A stretch of DNA of 64,000 nt from Marisa cornuarietis (GCA_004794655.1 SMMW01000614.1:1614501-1678500); one strand, 5' to 3'; shown: positions 36,069-49,606, counted from the stretch's first letter. The notes: a model not told the origin generated them from the sequence alone. Made by a program: numbers and translations.

Positions 36069-37338
36069 TTACATCACAATACAGTACTGATTACTGGTCA
36101 AGGCACTGGGCAGATACTGGTACAGACGGCCTAGAAACCCCGGATCATCTTCTTCAACGACCTCTTCTTTAACCTCATCTACACTGACCCCTTCCTCAGC
36201 TGCCCTGGCTGTCATTTCCTCGTCAAATCTCTGAACGATGTTGTTGGAGTAGGGTTGTTTTCCGTTCAGCGCCTTCAGGCTGTCTACACACGTCAGCAAC
36301 ATTTCAGCTTCTCTGTCTCTCGCGGTTTTGTCCTGCAGGTTTCCACTGAAACACGCGCATCTTCCCCCAGCCTCCTGCAGAATCTTCTGGAAGTTTTCTG
36401 GTAGCGGTTTCTTAGGGTTCGTTTGATATTCCGCGAACTCTTCGTCTGTGATACCAGTTAGGACGAGCATCAAGTAGTCATTCATTTTCTCGCTGAAGAC
36501 TGTTTTCAGGCGCAGAAAAGCTTCAAACTCTTCGCCTGTAAACCTGGCATTGCCCCTCAGCACAAACAAGATGGCGTCGGGACCAGGTACCATGGTGGCC
36601 ACACACTTGGCAATTTCTGCCTCGACTTCACTTGGGCTGAGATGAGTGTCGCAAACTCCTGGGGTATCGGTTAGCTGCACGCAAAATTTGGAAACACCCT
36701 TGAGTATGATCATGGTTGTGCTTGGTGCTTTAAATAGGCGACAAATATGCGAGAACACTGGTTAAAGTGTGATACCCTGCACTGTAACAGTTTATATTGT
36801 TAGAAGTAATAATTGAATTTTGGAAAGATTTTGTTTTCTTCAATGAAAAGGTTTAGTTTTCCTTTTATCACATCATCACCTAAATTGTTAAAACTATCTT
36901 TCCGTCTCAATCGCAATTTTGGCCGAATGGTTCTTTAAAGATTTGGTGTGGATAACAAAGAGGCTGAAGATCCACGCCAATAACTCTTTACTGTTTCTTT
37001 TTTCTTGAGTGTACAGTTTGGTTTCATTTTATCTTTTCAATAGTCCTACACTTATTGCACACTTATATAGAGACATTGCCACTACCGTTAGTTTTGTCAT
37101 CAAAAATAAAGCTTTTTTGAGAGTGGAATATAAACACATGTGGATAGAAAGCAAAATTAAATAATGATCTGACCTGTATAAGTCTGCCCCATCGTAGTTT
37201 TTTCTTCCAAGCACATTTTACCGTTCCTGAACTCAGTCCTTTGTAAGGCACAAAGAGTTCTTCGCCAAGAACGCTGTTACCTGTTGTGCTCTTCCCACTT
37301 CCGGTCTTCCCGATGAGTATGATGCGTAAGTCGGACAT
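36069..37338 (-). CDS. GIMAP/AIG1-like GTPase, class A, complete (exons 37338-37174, 36674-36069)
   Basis: Two-exon gene of 256 residues. Exon 1 starts [18 protein letters not shown]: the P-loop is at residues 10-18, almost at the N-terminus. It ends GRLIQ in phase 0 (cag/gtcaga). Exon 2 follows acceptor tgcag and starts [11 protein letters not shown], with G3 DTPG intact at residues 58-61. It then has [22 protein letters not shown] in the G4 position (residues 126-134; not the canonical N/TKxD), NGKQPYSNN and an acidic [10 protein letters not shown] stretch. The C-terminus is CIVM, a CaaX box of the farnesylated type. It is the same length as the gene at 40295-41385 and closely related to it, probably a tandem duplicate on the same strand. 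The start Met is the only in-frame ATG close to the P-loop. Confidence 0.92.
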
Positions 37339-40294
37339 CTGGATGAAAGTAAGACACTTTCTCTGAATGTTATCACCCAGCTGGCATTTAAGACACAGAC
37401 TCGCAGGCGCGTGTTATTGAGATACAAAGCAGGTAATGGATAGACACACAGAAAGAGGTTTAATCTGCACAAAGAGAATAACGGATAAACAAAGATGGAC
37501 AGAAAAAAATACTGACAGTCGCATAAACAAACAGACACACACGCACACAGATACAAAACACGCACATTCATATACACGCTCACACACTCACACACAAAAC
37601 CACATACATCTACAAATGATCACACTCACGTAATCATGCAGTAGTCCGCGCACTCACACACACGCGCGCGCACACACAAACATACCTGCAAACAAACACA
37701 CAGACCAACAATTCTGATCGCTAATTCTTATATGAAAAGTTACTTATTAGCATTTGTTTAGACAAAATTCTAATCTGTGGCCAGACAACGAAATAATAAG
37801 TAGTGAACACGACACGTATGAATGTGTCCTACTCTAGATTATGACTAGAAATATTCCTATTCCAAAGGGATTGTATTTATAGATTCCTATGATTAGAAGT
37901 GCTCTATCTCATAATGTCTTCATCTTTGTTCTGGTTTCAACTACAATCATTTGCAATAAGCCCCTTTAAGCACATCTGTCAGTTTTTGTAGTCGTTACCT
38001 TCTGCTGGACTGTCGTCTGCAGGAGTCAGCAACGACAGGTTCCTTTGTTTACTGAAGCTGCGTTACAAGAAATGAATCCAGAAAAACCGAAGCTGCTTTC
38101 GGCGCATGTGTCTACTCTAGACCGACAGTTTGCTCAGGTAGGCGCTATAGCAACGGGGATTTCCGTCTTTGTAGAATCTATATTTAGAATTACATCAAGT
38201 AACACACACACACACATACATAAATATAAAGACACTCACCCCATCATTCCATGCACCAACTTAGAAAGAGAGAAAGAAAGAAAAGAGAAGGAAATAATAA
38301 ATAATTAAAGAAAAGTGAAGGACGAAAGTCAAGCGAGAGAGAGAGAGTGGAAAGGATAGTCTAAGGTCTTGTTTTTCGTTTCCTGCGTTGCATTTACTAC
38401 ACGTGTAGCCTTGCTAGTGGCTTTGTTTGTCGTTCATGTCCTCTATGACTTTTCCAACTGGAATGTAGCCAGTTTTTTTTAATTCATTGGTGAACATCTT
38501 TTTCGTGTTTTGTGCTTCTGAAAAATCGGGCAGCCTCTAGCGATTTCTCAGGAAACCTCGTTATGTAGGTGTCTCTCTATTTGACACACATGCAGGTCGA
38601 GTCACGTGGTCTAGTACAGGCATAGCTCAGCACCTGACCCTTGTGAAAGATGCTATCTTCTGCTAGGTCTCGACCCTCTGCTTATCGAAAAACCGGCAGA
38701 CCTTTAGGCCCAGGGATCAAGGCTGTTCTTATAAAGTCGCAGAGACTAAGATTTCTGAGAAAAGAAGGTCAGTGTTTGAGAAACTCGCAGACTGTGCGTA
38801 GTTAATTATATATATATATATATATCAACTACATAAATAATGTTTACCCAATGCTCAAACTTCAACATGAAAGCGTCAAGATATTACGATAAGATAAATT
38901 ACTTTATGAGAAGGCATCAGCACCATGAAAGACATTTTGCTGACAAACAACAGTCAAGACGTGAGTTGCTGAAGCTAACTCGTTATGTAGGTAATGTCTT
39001 ATAGTGTTAACACTGTAGTTTTATTAGGCACTGGTATGGAGCTTCCAAAGAATCACACAAGTGTAAACAGCAATCAAATCCATGACACAACAGATCTTTG
39101 TTGTGAACGAATCAGTTTATTTCAATGAAAGGAAACAAAAGTTTTTGTAGCACACAAAATGGCTCAACTTACCTGATGCGACTTGAAATTAAGCTCTAAA
39201 CACGAATCTATAAATGACAGGGATGTAACCGACTTCACACTTTCTATAAGATCTGCTCAAAAGTTTCGAGTAGATCAAAAGCATGGCAGTTGGCTGTCAC
39301 TTTGCTTATAACACCCGAGAAAATCAACATGTCACAGAGTTTAGAGAAGGTAATAATCAAAACGATAGTAATATTAATGTAAAATTTTCAGATAAAAAGC
39401 TATAATCATGTTCATGTAACTCATCAAAGTTTGAAGGTTTGTCTTTATGCAATATTTCCCTGTTACGGTTCATTGTCTACAGCAGATGTGGGAATTTGGT
39501 ACATTAACAAGTCTGTAAGCTATAAAGTGCATAAGCAAGACATGATAGAATTAATTGGAGAACATTAATTAACCTTTAACCTATGCGAAAGCCAGCCACG
39601 CTAAACATTGTCTTAAATGTTTTAACTCTTCATTGAAAAAACCCGGGCAAGACAGGAATGAATTCAAACTATTTGCTATATATATTTATAGATAATAATA
39701 TTAAAGTTCAAACTGCTAGCATTTCTTTTCGCCTGAAATGTTAATGTATGAAATTTTACAACAGCCAAAAAATAAAAAGACCGTCTTTTTTCGTAAATCT
39801 GAAAAGACGCACTACTTGTTCTTACTTCCTGTTTATGTTTACTAATAGTCAAATTAATTACAAAACTTAAGCGTGCACTCGACAAACTGTTTTTGGTGGT
39901 TTGTGAAACAATTGACAAAAGAAACCTCTTGCATTTGCTAACTGTATGAAGATTCATTTCTCTCACGGGACCTGTGAATACCCAGTAAACATCAAGTTTG
40001 GTGGCTGAAGCTTTCGCAAGGATACTCCAAACTATTCCCCATCTTGGGCTCAGTTTGGACCAGCATTGTGTGTAAAGGAACTTGTTAATAATCGCCATTT
40101 CACAAAAAGTTAATTGATCCTAGAAATAGCTAACATGATCTAAGAAAAAAAAAAGAAAATAGCTGTGAAACTAGTGATAGTATTTGCCATTAATATCATG
40201 AGACATTTTAGTCTGTCAGATATGAATGTCTCTCCAAAAACTATGTATCATCTTCACACGTGAATGATCAGTCTGTCCTTCATCGCAAAACTGA
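37339..40294. other. Intergenic between two class A genes
   Basis: CA-rich stretch at 37530-37700; (AT)n at 38808-38825; otherwise AT-rich. TTCTCAGGAA at 38545-38554 is the reverse complement of the TTCCTGAGAA motif repeated at 43.8-51.7 kb. A pol III-like pair (TAGCTCAGCACC near 38624 and GGTCTCGACCC near 38665) may be a SINE relic. ORFs of up to about 140 codons (39676-40098 -) lack domains. Confidence 0.4.
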
Positions 40295-41385
40295 TTACAT
40301 GACGACACAGAACTCGTTACGTGTGAGAACTCTCGGCACAAAATTGAGTACCCTGGAGATAAGTCCTTCATCTTTATCTTGGACAATCTTTTCCTTAACA
40401 TCATCGACACCAACGCCTGCCTTTTGTGCGCTTGCTGTTATCTCGTCGTCGAACTTCTTAACGAGTTCGTTAGAATAACAATCCTTGTTCTGGGTTTTGA
40501 GATTAAGGACGCTCTTGATCAGTGTGTCTCTCTCCATATTCTTGCAGAACTTGTTTTCGAGGTCTTTGCTGAAACATACACACCTGTCTCCTGCTTCGCG
40601 CATGACTCTGACCAGGTTGGGAGGCAGAGGTCTATCGGTGCTTTTTTGAGCAGCCCTAAAATCCTCTTCAGTGATGCGAGTCAGGACCAGAATCATGTAC
40701 TTTGTCATTTCGTTGCCGAAAACGGATTTTAGATTCTGGAACGCCTCAAACTCCTCCTTCGTAAACCTATCGCTTCCTCTAACCACGAACAAGATGGCGT
40801 CAGGTCCAGGCACCATGGTGGCCACACACTTGGCGATTTCTCGCTCTACTTCACCTGGAAGTTTGTGAGTGTCACACACTCCTGGCGTGTCGGTTACCTG
40901 GAATTACATCAAGTGAAGTGAATACAGTAAGTCAGGCGGACAGACAGAGGAACAAGCAAACAAAGATAAAAACAAAACAGAACTCCCTAAAGTCCAATAC
41001 AAAAACACAGCAAGACCTGAAAACTGACTAATAACATAAAGATATAGTGATACTCATTTATATTTATTGTGTTATTGTACATCAGTTTAAACAATTATTT
41101 GTAAAATACTTGTACAGTACGAGGTTGTAGGACAAAATAATATGCGTAACCTACACAAGTTGCATAATGCTAAGCCCATCCAGAAAGTTCCAATAAATGC
41201 TAATAGAATAAACCAACCTCAAGGACAAGGGTGTCGACTGAGACTTTTTTCCACCCACATTTGTCTGTCCCCGAACTCAGTCCACTGTGCTGTTCAAACA
41301 GTTCTTGTCCCAGGATGCAGTTGCCCGTCGTGCTTTTTCCGTTTCCGGTTTTACCGATCAGAATCAGGCGTAGTGTGGTGGGCAT
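40295..41385 (-). CDS. GIMAP/AIG1-like GTPase, class A, complete (exons 41385-41218, 40897-40295)
   Basis: Two-exon gene of 256 residues. Exon 1 begins [19 protein letters not shown] (P-loop residues 11-19) and ends TLVLE in phase 0; the donor gttggt is GT but weak. Exon 2 starts [12 protein letters not shown] with a normal DTPG, followed by [22 protein letters not shown] in the G4 position, NKDCYSNE and a [12 protein letters not shown] linker. The C-terminus is CVVM, a CaaX box. It is paralogous to 36069-37338 on the same strand. It is divergent to the class B gene at 45994, with about 4.6 kb between the start codons. Confidence 0.92.
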
Positions 41386-43729
41386 CTGGAGTAAAGTGAA
41401 CTGTTTACCTTGTCATACTTGTAGAAAATGACATGATATGACATTTTAACACATTAACGTGTGTACTCAATGTGTAAGTGGCACGCATAAGTTAAAAAAA
41501 AATAAAAATCCGTTTCTGTCTGTGATCATTCATTTTCTATGTATCTGTGTCTCTCGTCCCCCCTTGCACATTATCAGACACTCTTCGTGTCGACACGCTA
41601 GGTGAAGTAGATAAAAACAAAACAAGCACAAAACGTACCTTTTCGCTCTCTGGGCTAATGTGTACCCTGACTCTGTTCGCCGAGAAGTTATCAACTCGAT
41701 GTTAAAGTATTTTCACAGAAAAGTTTCTAAGCGAAAGAACCGTAAACCGAGCGAGTGCCTAGGGCTTTCGACACCAACAGGACCTCATGTGTAGCTCCGC
41801 CCCCAACATGTAAGAGAGAGAGAGAGAGAGAGAGAAATAGAGAACACAGCCTCTCAAATTCAGGTGGGGACATGCTATCGAGTCTACCCATGTCTGCTCG
41901 ACGGCGACTATGAATCCTGTTCCTGTTATGATTTGCTTGTGTTTTGTGTCATCATCGATGACGTAGGCGAGTTTTAGCATGTAACAGTCCTGGATAGGTG
42001 CGTTCATGCGTCTATACAAACTTAATAATACTAATATTAAATGAATCTGGGGAAGTATTTAGGAAGAAGAAGATCCTATTGTCTGCACTACATCCCTTCA
42101 TTGCCTACAGTCGGAGTGTGCAAAGTGTAGTCAATGCTGCAGACAGAACGCAAGGCTTTGACTCTTCAACTATTTTCTAACCCGATACGTCTGCACGCTC
42201 TCTCTCCCTCTACTGTTATCATATTTCAATAAGCTTTTCTTTCTCCACTTTAATCTGTTCTATCTTCCTGTGTTTTCTTCTTTCGAAACGTTCTCAGACA
42301 CTTTCTAACTTTTAAACTTTCAAACCATGTATCATAGGGTGAGAGGTACTCTTTTGTGTAATGACTAATTTATTCTTTGTCATTTACTCTGCAGCCTTCT
42401 TCATGCCCTTATTAAACATAGATATGGCTGTTTCAATATCATTTGATACTATATTAGTAGCCTCACAGTGAGTGTAAAAGATTCAGATAGAACATTACTA
42501 ACAAAGGTGTCAACTTTCTGTATATTCCAGAGCAACATCTTTACAACATCTGGTTTGTTGTCAAGCTGTTGCTTGCCATACTGGATCTTAAATTCTAGAG
42601 GAATGTGTGAGGATTCTACTCTATCAGAGACAGAGCAAACACAATGAAACCCTCAAAGTAAACAACCCTAGGACGAGTAAAGTGACAACAAAAAAGAAAA
42701 AAATATGAATGAAAGACAGACAAAGTGTGCTAAAAAGAAATCAGGTAGAAGCGAAGTAACAAAAGAGAGAAAGGTCTGACATTGTCTTTGCTAATGTACG
42801 GCAGTCATCATTGTCAAGGAGGACAACATGAAAAAAGATCTATAAAAATGATCACATCATCATTATAGTAATGATAATAAAAGAGCAAGAAAGAGCGAGA
42901 GACCAAAAGAACATAAAAAAACCAGGATGAATTGAAGATGCGTAAGAAAGCAACAGTACTAAAAATGTTAGAATAATATTTTTCTAATGAAGTCGCAGAC
43001 TTTATGTTTCACGCCCTAACCAGCCGGAAACAGCCAACGTTGCGTCTCACGTTCAAGTCTCGCAGGGTATCACACAGCGAGACCTTCACGGACTATCGGA
43101 CTATCATTCTGATGTCATTTCTCCCGTAAGTACACATCTGTGACTATTTATTGTTTTCATTGTCGTCGATAATATTGTATTATGTTCGAGTGTCACCGAG
43201 TCAAGTCTCGTATTCAGACAAAGGGTCTCATGTAGAAGGCTGCTATAGACTTCTTCTCGCTGGCTTGCTTGCTCCGCCCATGTCCTTATATGGTATGGTA
43301 ACCTGTGACAGGCAGCTTATTTATGCAAATTATGCTTTGTGGACGAGTACATGTGTCCACATGACCGAGAGCGCTGAGAGACGTTGGCAGGCTGAATGTT
43401 TTCTGTTTGACTCAAGCTCCGTGACGACGAACACAACAAAAAGAAATGTTTGAAAGAAATCGCTGGATCATGAAACTAAAGGAGACTCAATTATTATGAA
43501 GCACTAGTACAAAACGAAACGCCTTATGATGTAAAATTTTAAAATTCAAACTGAAACGTGAAATATCCTTGTGTCGTGTTGATTTACGTTTAGTACTCGA
43601 CAATAAAAATCCCTTGATTCCTTTTTATGCTAATAAATTTGCTAGAATCGTTATCGGCAACCACCAAACAACCAGCTGCTCCACTTTACATCACAAAAGG
43701 CAGTTGTGTGGAAATTCACAGATGCACTG
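41386..43729. other. Intergenic between divergent A and B genes, 5' part
   Basis: A (GA)n run at 41813-41835, a GC-box-like CTCCGCCC near 41800 and again at 43272, and AT-rich filler. No gene recognised. Confidence 0.4.
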
Positions 43730-43965
43730 TTAACAAGCGCAGGTGACTCACCACATTCCAGTCAACGCGAAGCCCCGCCCCCCTCACAAAAAAGTCAGTG
43801 GGATTTACGTAAAGTGGCATTACCTCGAAAATAACTTCTATTCCTGAGAAATTTCGCTCAGGTAAACATCAGGCCAAGGTCATTGCCGAAGACCTTTTTT
43901 GACTCACAACCTGATTCCTGAGAAATCTTCCCGCAGGTCAAGAACAGCAGAGGCAGTTATATTTA
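43730..43965 (+). repeat. Repeat module with paired TTCCTGAGAA sites, copy 1
   Basis: Starts GCGCAGGTGACTCACC, has CCCCGCCCC, then TTCCTGAGAA at 43841-43850 and 43915-43924, 74 nt apart, each followed by AAT and then CAGGT. It matches 48955-49170 over its whole length in the same order. TTC-N4-GAA is a STAT6-type spacing. It lies about 2.1 kb upstream of the class B gene at 45994. It could be a promoter module or a transposon fragment. Confidence 0.55.
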
Positions 43966-45993
43966 CAAACAACGTTGACTAGATGGTCGACCTCTACCTC
44001 TGCAACTCTTTGTGGGAAAACATAGCAGTCGTGTTGTTAGCTGTATATTACACACTGCTCCAAGTCAAACTCTCCAGAGAGTTAGGAACATGGAAAAGGA
44101 AATATTAAGGGAATAAATTATTTCGAGCAAAACATTCAAAATGCACGCACTAGAGCACAGACACCCATCCCGCTCCAAACCTTCACACAGAGGCCCGCAC
44201 ACATTTACACAGTGACTATATGTTTGTTTTCCCCAATTTTATGTGTATGAATACATGCGTATACTTTTGTGGATACTTTTCTGTACGAACGTAAAGTGTA
44301 AGTGAAGTTACAAATGTGCATCTGTGTTTCGAAGTCGTGGACGTGTTGACTGGGTTGTGCGTGCGTCTGTGCTCGCCTGCGACTCCCTGGAAAAAAGCGT
44401 TTCTGAAAAACTAGAAATTCAAGGTAAAAATAAACATTACAAACCTTAAAACCCTCGTAAAAGTGCCACACAGGCCGAGACAAAGAAATAAGAGGCAGTC
44501 AGCCTTGGGAACTCGGTTTTCAATCCCCTCATAACCAAAAAACATTCATATGCATAGTCGTGAGCATTATCCACTTACTGTGTGATAAAACTAGACCTTA
44601 TCTTGTGCATTGAGAGGGCCTTGTGTGTTTTAGCCTTATAATTTGCAGGGAGATACCAGGGAGTAAACGTGTCGGCTTGGGAGGTACAGCAACAACTAAT
44701 AATAATAATACAGTGATGTGTATGGTATTTCTGTGTTTGTGTGACTGGCAGAGTTGATGGCTGGTTGTCCTTATCACTCAAGATCTGCGCTGTCAATGTG
44801 CGCAGAGGACGTGAGCAACTTGTGTATACGTTGATCTCACGTGACCATGGGCGTGTGAGCGAGCCAGCGAACGAGAAATCCTCGCCGCGAGAGAGACAGA
44901 GAATATCATTTTACCCTGAGCACCGCATGTACTTCACTTGTTAGTGACGGTATAATGAGGTAGACCTTAATGTCTATAATATTTTGTTTGTACAGATTAA
45001 CCCTGATGTATTCTTGTACATAGCAAGACTTTCTGTGTTAGTCAGACTACTGTGCTGTACATTCTGACCTACAAACTCTGTGTTATGAGTCAGTACATTA
45101 GGTCGGCCCTAAGCTGTGTCTCCGTATATCTGTGTTGCTGTGACATTAGGCTGATGACTACAAGCCCACGTGACAGGCGATGAACAGATGAGATTTTTGG
45201 TTTTTCACTGCACACAGAGTGAGCGTGAGTCGCAAAGTAACGGACAAGGTTCGTACTCTTTCCAATTTTTTATTAAATCATTTTTAATTAGATCAAATAT
45301 ATCTGCATGGCCAAGAAGTGTCATACGCGGAAAAATGTGAAAAAACTGAGTAGGTACAAACCTTTTTGGTCATTTTTAGTTCCGTTTTACACATCTCAAG
45401 AGCTGATCTCATTGTCATATTGGTAAATATGAGTAAAAAGAGACGTTAATAGAGAAACCCTTTTTAAATCAAATATATCCATTTACAATAGATAATAAAA
45501 CATTGAAAAGAGTGAGAAATAGAGAAGGAGAGAAAGATATAATTAAAGAAAGGCAAGAAAAGAGTGCCAGCCTAATGCTTCAGGTAGACAAACTAGTAAA
45601 TAATTACAGGTAATAATGTTTCCCGTACAACACAGAGACTATTTGGCTGCAATATTCTAAATGACTTATGAAGGAGGAATGAGGCCAAAGAAGCGGAGAA
45701 ATAAAAAGTTCAGAAAGAAGATAATGGTGCTGTTCTTTATGTTCTTTGCTGTAGTTGGGCAGTTTTACTTTTCCATTTCTCATATGAATGAATCATGAAT
45801 CAGTGCCAAATGTAAAGCTCATAGAAATGATCTTTCATTTAGGTGACACGAAAGCACATCTAAACAGGAAGAGAGAGGGAGAGAGGGTGATAACTTCTCA
45901 TATCATTTTTCTACAATGTGGAAAATGATAGTAGGGAGAGAGAGAGGTGGTTTGACTTGTACCTTAATTAAATGATTGATTTTCAGGTTAAAA
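43966..45993. other. 5' flank of the class B gene at 45994
   Basis: No domain-bearing ORF. ACAG or CAG just before 45987 (tgattttcag) suggests that the coding exon at 45994 is preceded by a spliced 5' UTR exon that I cannot place. Confidence 0.4.
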
Positions 45994-46665
45994 ATGGATT
46001 CTTCGTGTAAGAAAAATCTAGCGATTGTTTTATTCGGCAAAACTGGGAACGGGAAGAGCAGTGTGGGGAACACCATTCTGAGCAGTGGCCACTCACAGGG
46101 ACGTTTTACTGTCGGAAGCGGACTGGCCAGCACAACTGATCAGATCGAACAGATGTTCACGAAGACGGAAGATACAGATATTGAGGTATGGATATGCTTC
46201 ATACATATTTAATACTGGTTTGTACTACTCTTCACCGCTTCTAATATTTGCTCTCGACCAGTAAAGATTCTCCCCATGGAGAGTACACAGGGTATTGCAA
46301 ACACATGCTCAGGTGGCTTTCAAAAGCCAAAGAAACTGTAGCTTTAGTCCATGCATCAGCTTACCTGGGTAGCGCATTCACTATTTAAAGCTTCCTTGTG
46401 AATATAACCCCGTCATCTTTAAATTTGACGGTTGATCTTTTAAACTACACAAATCAAAACATACATAATTACACAAATAATGGATGAACGCACGCATGCA
46501 CAAAGAGAAAGAGAGAGAGAGAGAAAGAGAGAGGGGAGGTGAGATTTTACCTAGACGTACAAACACAAAAGCAGAAAAATATTTAAACACAACACCTACC
46601 CACTGAAGACGAAGTTACACGAAGACGACAATTACAAACTGTGAAAGACGAGGGAATGGGAGGCA

Positions 46666-46733
<68 letters not shown>

Positions 46734-47526
46734 GAGAAGGAGGAGGATTTTTATCCCCATAAACAAAGACTGACCCACGATGTTTTACATACATATAAAA
46801 ACTCACAAAAAGCTCACAAGCATACTGAAAATAACAGGCATCCATTGCAGTTTACAGTGTTTATCATACTAAAGTCACGCAATATTGTACCAGCAGGTTT
46901 TACTATGTAGTCCGCTCTAGTATGCCGTTATGTCTTGCGTTCTTTAGTTCATTCCATTCTTCACTGTACAGGTCATTGACATACCCGACTTCATCAATCT
47001 TGAAGGCGCTGGCGACCAGATCAAAAGCGGAATCAGGTCTTTGAAGATACGCCTCAACAAGAATCCTTACGTCGTGCTTTTGGCGGTTCGCTGTGATGTT
47101 CGCTACACACAAGAGGAATATGATATTTATAAGGAGTTCAAGAAACTTTGGGGAGAAGAAATCTGTAGTCATCTGATTGTGGCCTTCACCTTTGGGGATA
47201 GACAAGATCATGACCTCGATCGAGAGCTGAAGATTGTGAACCCCGAGCTGAAAAGCTTGCTAAAAGATGCTGGGCAGAGACGCGTGCTTTTCGATGACAG
47301 GGGCGACAACGAAAGACAGATAAAGAAGCTGAGGCAAATTATCCAAGAGCTGCATAACGGAAACAAGGTGATAGGAGGTCAGCAAAGAAGGTTGATGAAT
47401 ACAGATAACAAGGGGATAGAAGATCAGCCAAGTAGCTTGACGAAGCCACCTAACCAAAACACAAACTCAGAGGGTACTGGATTGATGAATGAACAAGAAG
47501 ACTGTTGTAAATTGTGTTTTAAATAA
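45994..47526 (+). CDS. GIMAP-like GTPase, class B, complete (exons 45994-46185, 46972-47526)
   Basis: Two coding exons, 248 residues. Exon 1 starts MDSSCKKNLAIVLFGKTGNG (P-loop residues 15-23) and ends TDIE in phase 0 (gtatgg). An acceptor seven bases upstream of the ATG suggests a spliced 5' UTR. Exon 2, after gtacag, starts VIDIPDFINLE: G3 is DIPD, with Asp for Gly and Ile for Thr. It then has RCDVRYTQEEYDIY, AFTFGDRQDHD in the G4 position, and a hydrophilic Asn/Gln-rich tail of about 60 residues ending CCKLCFK. The three closely spaced cysteines suggest S-acylation; the end is not a standard CaaX box. The intron holds a long (GAT)n repeat. AATAAA overlaps the stop codon (47522-47527). Confidence 0.9.
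46666..46732. repeat. (GAT)n microsatellite in an intron
   Basis: About 22 GAT units inside the single coding intron of the class B gene at 45994. The poly-Asp frame is an artefact. Confidence 0.97.
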
Positions 47527-48409
47527 AAATAGTCAACAAATGTAAAGAGATGTCTATGTTTAATTAGCTTCCTTGACAAAGCACGAATTTCAGGACTTCT
47601 TAGAATAGAGAGAGTACAGGTTAGTGAAAACATGTTACAGGGCAGTGCTTTTCTACAAGACTTGTAACTTCCACATTTCCTCAAAACTAGCCTTACATTA
47701 ATAATAATAATACAAACAGCACATCTTCGTATTAACTTTAATTTCATTTGTTTGATTTATTTGTTGTGAATAACATTTACATAAAAAGGTTTTTCTAACA
47801 CGCGTCTTTGATTTGATTCACAAATCCTGAATGATTATCATTATTAAGTGATTCCTTGTTATAAGAAGTCATCGTTCTTGGAATAAAATTGTGTAAATGA
47901 ACCTACTGCATTCAGTTTTCGTATTATATTTTAATATTGTGTATGTATCAACACATGCAGGTGAAGAGGTAAATAATCATCACTGAGTGCAATGACAACA
48001 ATAGCAAGTTTCTTATATACTTTTCAACAATGCATTTAAAGGCAAACAAGCTAATGCATTTCATAATTATATCAGTTTATTTACTTGTGACCCTCCGCCA
48101 TAAAATGAGTCCTAACTCGAAGATTTGAGATGTTACACTCATAATCCTTCAAACCCACATGTGTTGGACATTTTTGTTACCAGCGTTATCATTGTAGTCT
48201 CCAATAGAGCGAAGTATTCAGGTTTAAAGTGTTCAAGTACAGTGGCGGCCATTTGAAGTTCAAAGTTTGTCGTCAATTCTGCAAGGGCATTTCTAACTGC
48301 TCAAATTATACTTAATTTTTCATAATGAAAAATACAGCAAGTTATGTCATTCAAAGTCACATAACGTGCATAACATTAAATATTTGTTAGTATTAGCATT
48401 ACTCCTAAC
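47527..48409. other. 3' flank, no gene
   Basis: AT-rich. TGGCGGCCATTTG at 48243 is a YY1-like site on the minus strand. Nothing codes. Confidence 0.4.
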
Positions 48410-48682
48410 ACAATGCTAGTCCATCCTACCCTCCCCCGTCCGCTTTTGCTACTTGTCTACCATCTTCCTCTGCAGAATCACTATATTCTCTGTTCCTGTT
48501 ACTTGGTGCCTTTTTGTGTTTTCTATCTTTGTTTTCTGTTTGTCGTCAGTACTGTCGTTTATTCTTCCGTCCCTCGTGTTCTATCCATGTAGTCCATGTC
48601 TCTTCCCGTTTTCAGCGCCAAGAGCATGCTCTCTATGAGTGTGAATATGCGCTATACAAATCTTCATTATTATTATTATACA
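48410..48682 (+). mobile_element. 3' fragment of the CR1/L2-like LINE family
   Basis: Closely matches the 3' UTR of the element at 31500-32410: CAGAATCACTATATT, TCTGTTCCTGTTACTTG, AGTACTGTCGTTT, GCTCTCTATGAGTG, GCGCTATACAAATCTTC and an ATT tail. It has no coding part, so it is severely 5'-truncated. Confidence 0.75.
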
Positions 48683-48954
48683 GTAGCTTTTTCTGTTAGT
48701 AAAACAAACTGCAGGAGAAGAAAAGCAATGAATAAACATCTTCATCGGTATGATCTTTGTTCTCTGAAAAGAGCTCCGTTCCTCGCACACATAGTCATCG
48801 AAGTCGCTCGCTAAGTCGTCTCCTACATCTAGAGCACTCTTAAGACACATGTACAACATCACGAACTTATCTATACACACAACTGACAAGTCATCTGTGA
48901 CTGAGCAACTGGACTGAGTAGAGTACAGCTCTTCCACTCCGCTCCGCCACACAC

Positions 48955-49170
48955 CGCAAAAAGCACTTGCGCAGGTGAGTCACTCCATGTGAGTCAACAC
49001 AGAGACAAAAAGAACACACCATTGAAATCTGCGTAAAGTAATTGTTCCTTGGACAAAAGCTTTCCTGAGAAATTTCTGTCAGGTAAACACCAGGACAAAT
49101 TCATTAACGCAAACCATTTTGTCTGGCGACATGGTTCCTGAGAAATCCTCTAGCAGGTCTAGGACTTTAC
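48955..49170 (+). repeat. Repeat module with paired TTCCTGAGAA sites, copy 2
   Basis: Matches 43730-43965: GCGCAGGTGAGTCACTCC, GTCAACAC, GCGTAAAGTAATT, TTCCTGAGAA at 49062-49071 and 49135-49144 (73 nt apart), with AGGTAAACACCAGG between them. Single related sites follow at 50435 (TTCTGAGAA) and 51661 (TTCCTGAGAAATTTC). Confidence 0.55.
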
Positions 49171-49383
49171 CATGGGTCGTTTTGTTTATTTACAATGGAC
49201 AATGCTTCTTGTCGTTGTCCACATACTCCTTGAAGTGGAAAAAACTATGTAGAGACTAATCAAGCAATGTGATGATTTTGCTTTTTACAATAAGAAAAGA
49301 GGAAGACAACGAATTAAATTGAGTGTGTGCCAAATAGTCAGAGAGAAAAGGTAAAGACTGTCTCCTCTCATTTTTAGGTCGTT

Positions 49384-49606
49384 AGGGTAGTGAGATGCTA
49401 GATACCTTACTTTTTCTCGGGGACTTTTTTTGTAAAGGTGATCGTCTCCTTTCCCTCAGTACCTTACTCTTTGCAACCATGGAGCTAGTGGGAGCAAGGG
49501 GCCGGGGGGTAGCCGTCACCTCAAAAAAGAATGTGAACGTCGTTCACTGTCACCATGGAGTTTGCCCTCCACCCCCAATGCTGAGCATCTTCCTAGGTCA
49601 CTGAAT
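49384..49606 (+). mobile_element. Diverged MITE copy
   Basis: Related to the 55910-56059 element: GTTCACTGTCA, CCCTCCACCCCCAA, and the end GAGCATCTTCCTAGGTCACTG. The 5' inverted repeat is decayed. Confidence 0.45.

Noticed and set aside
39676..40098. 140-codon minus-strand ORF between class A genes
   Set aside because: No recognisable domain and an AT-rich codon pattern unlike the neighbouring GIMAP exons; probably chance or 3' flanking sequence.
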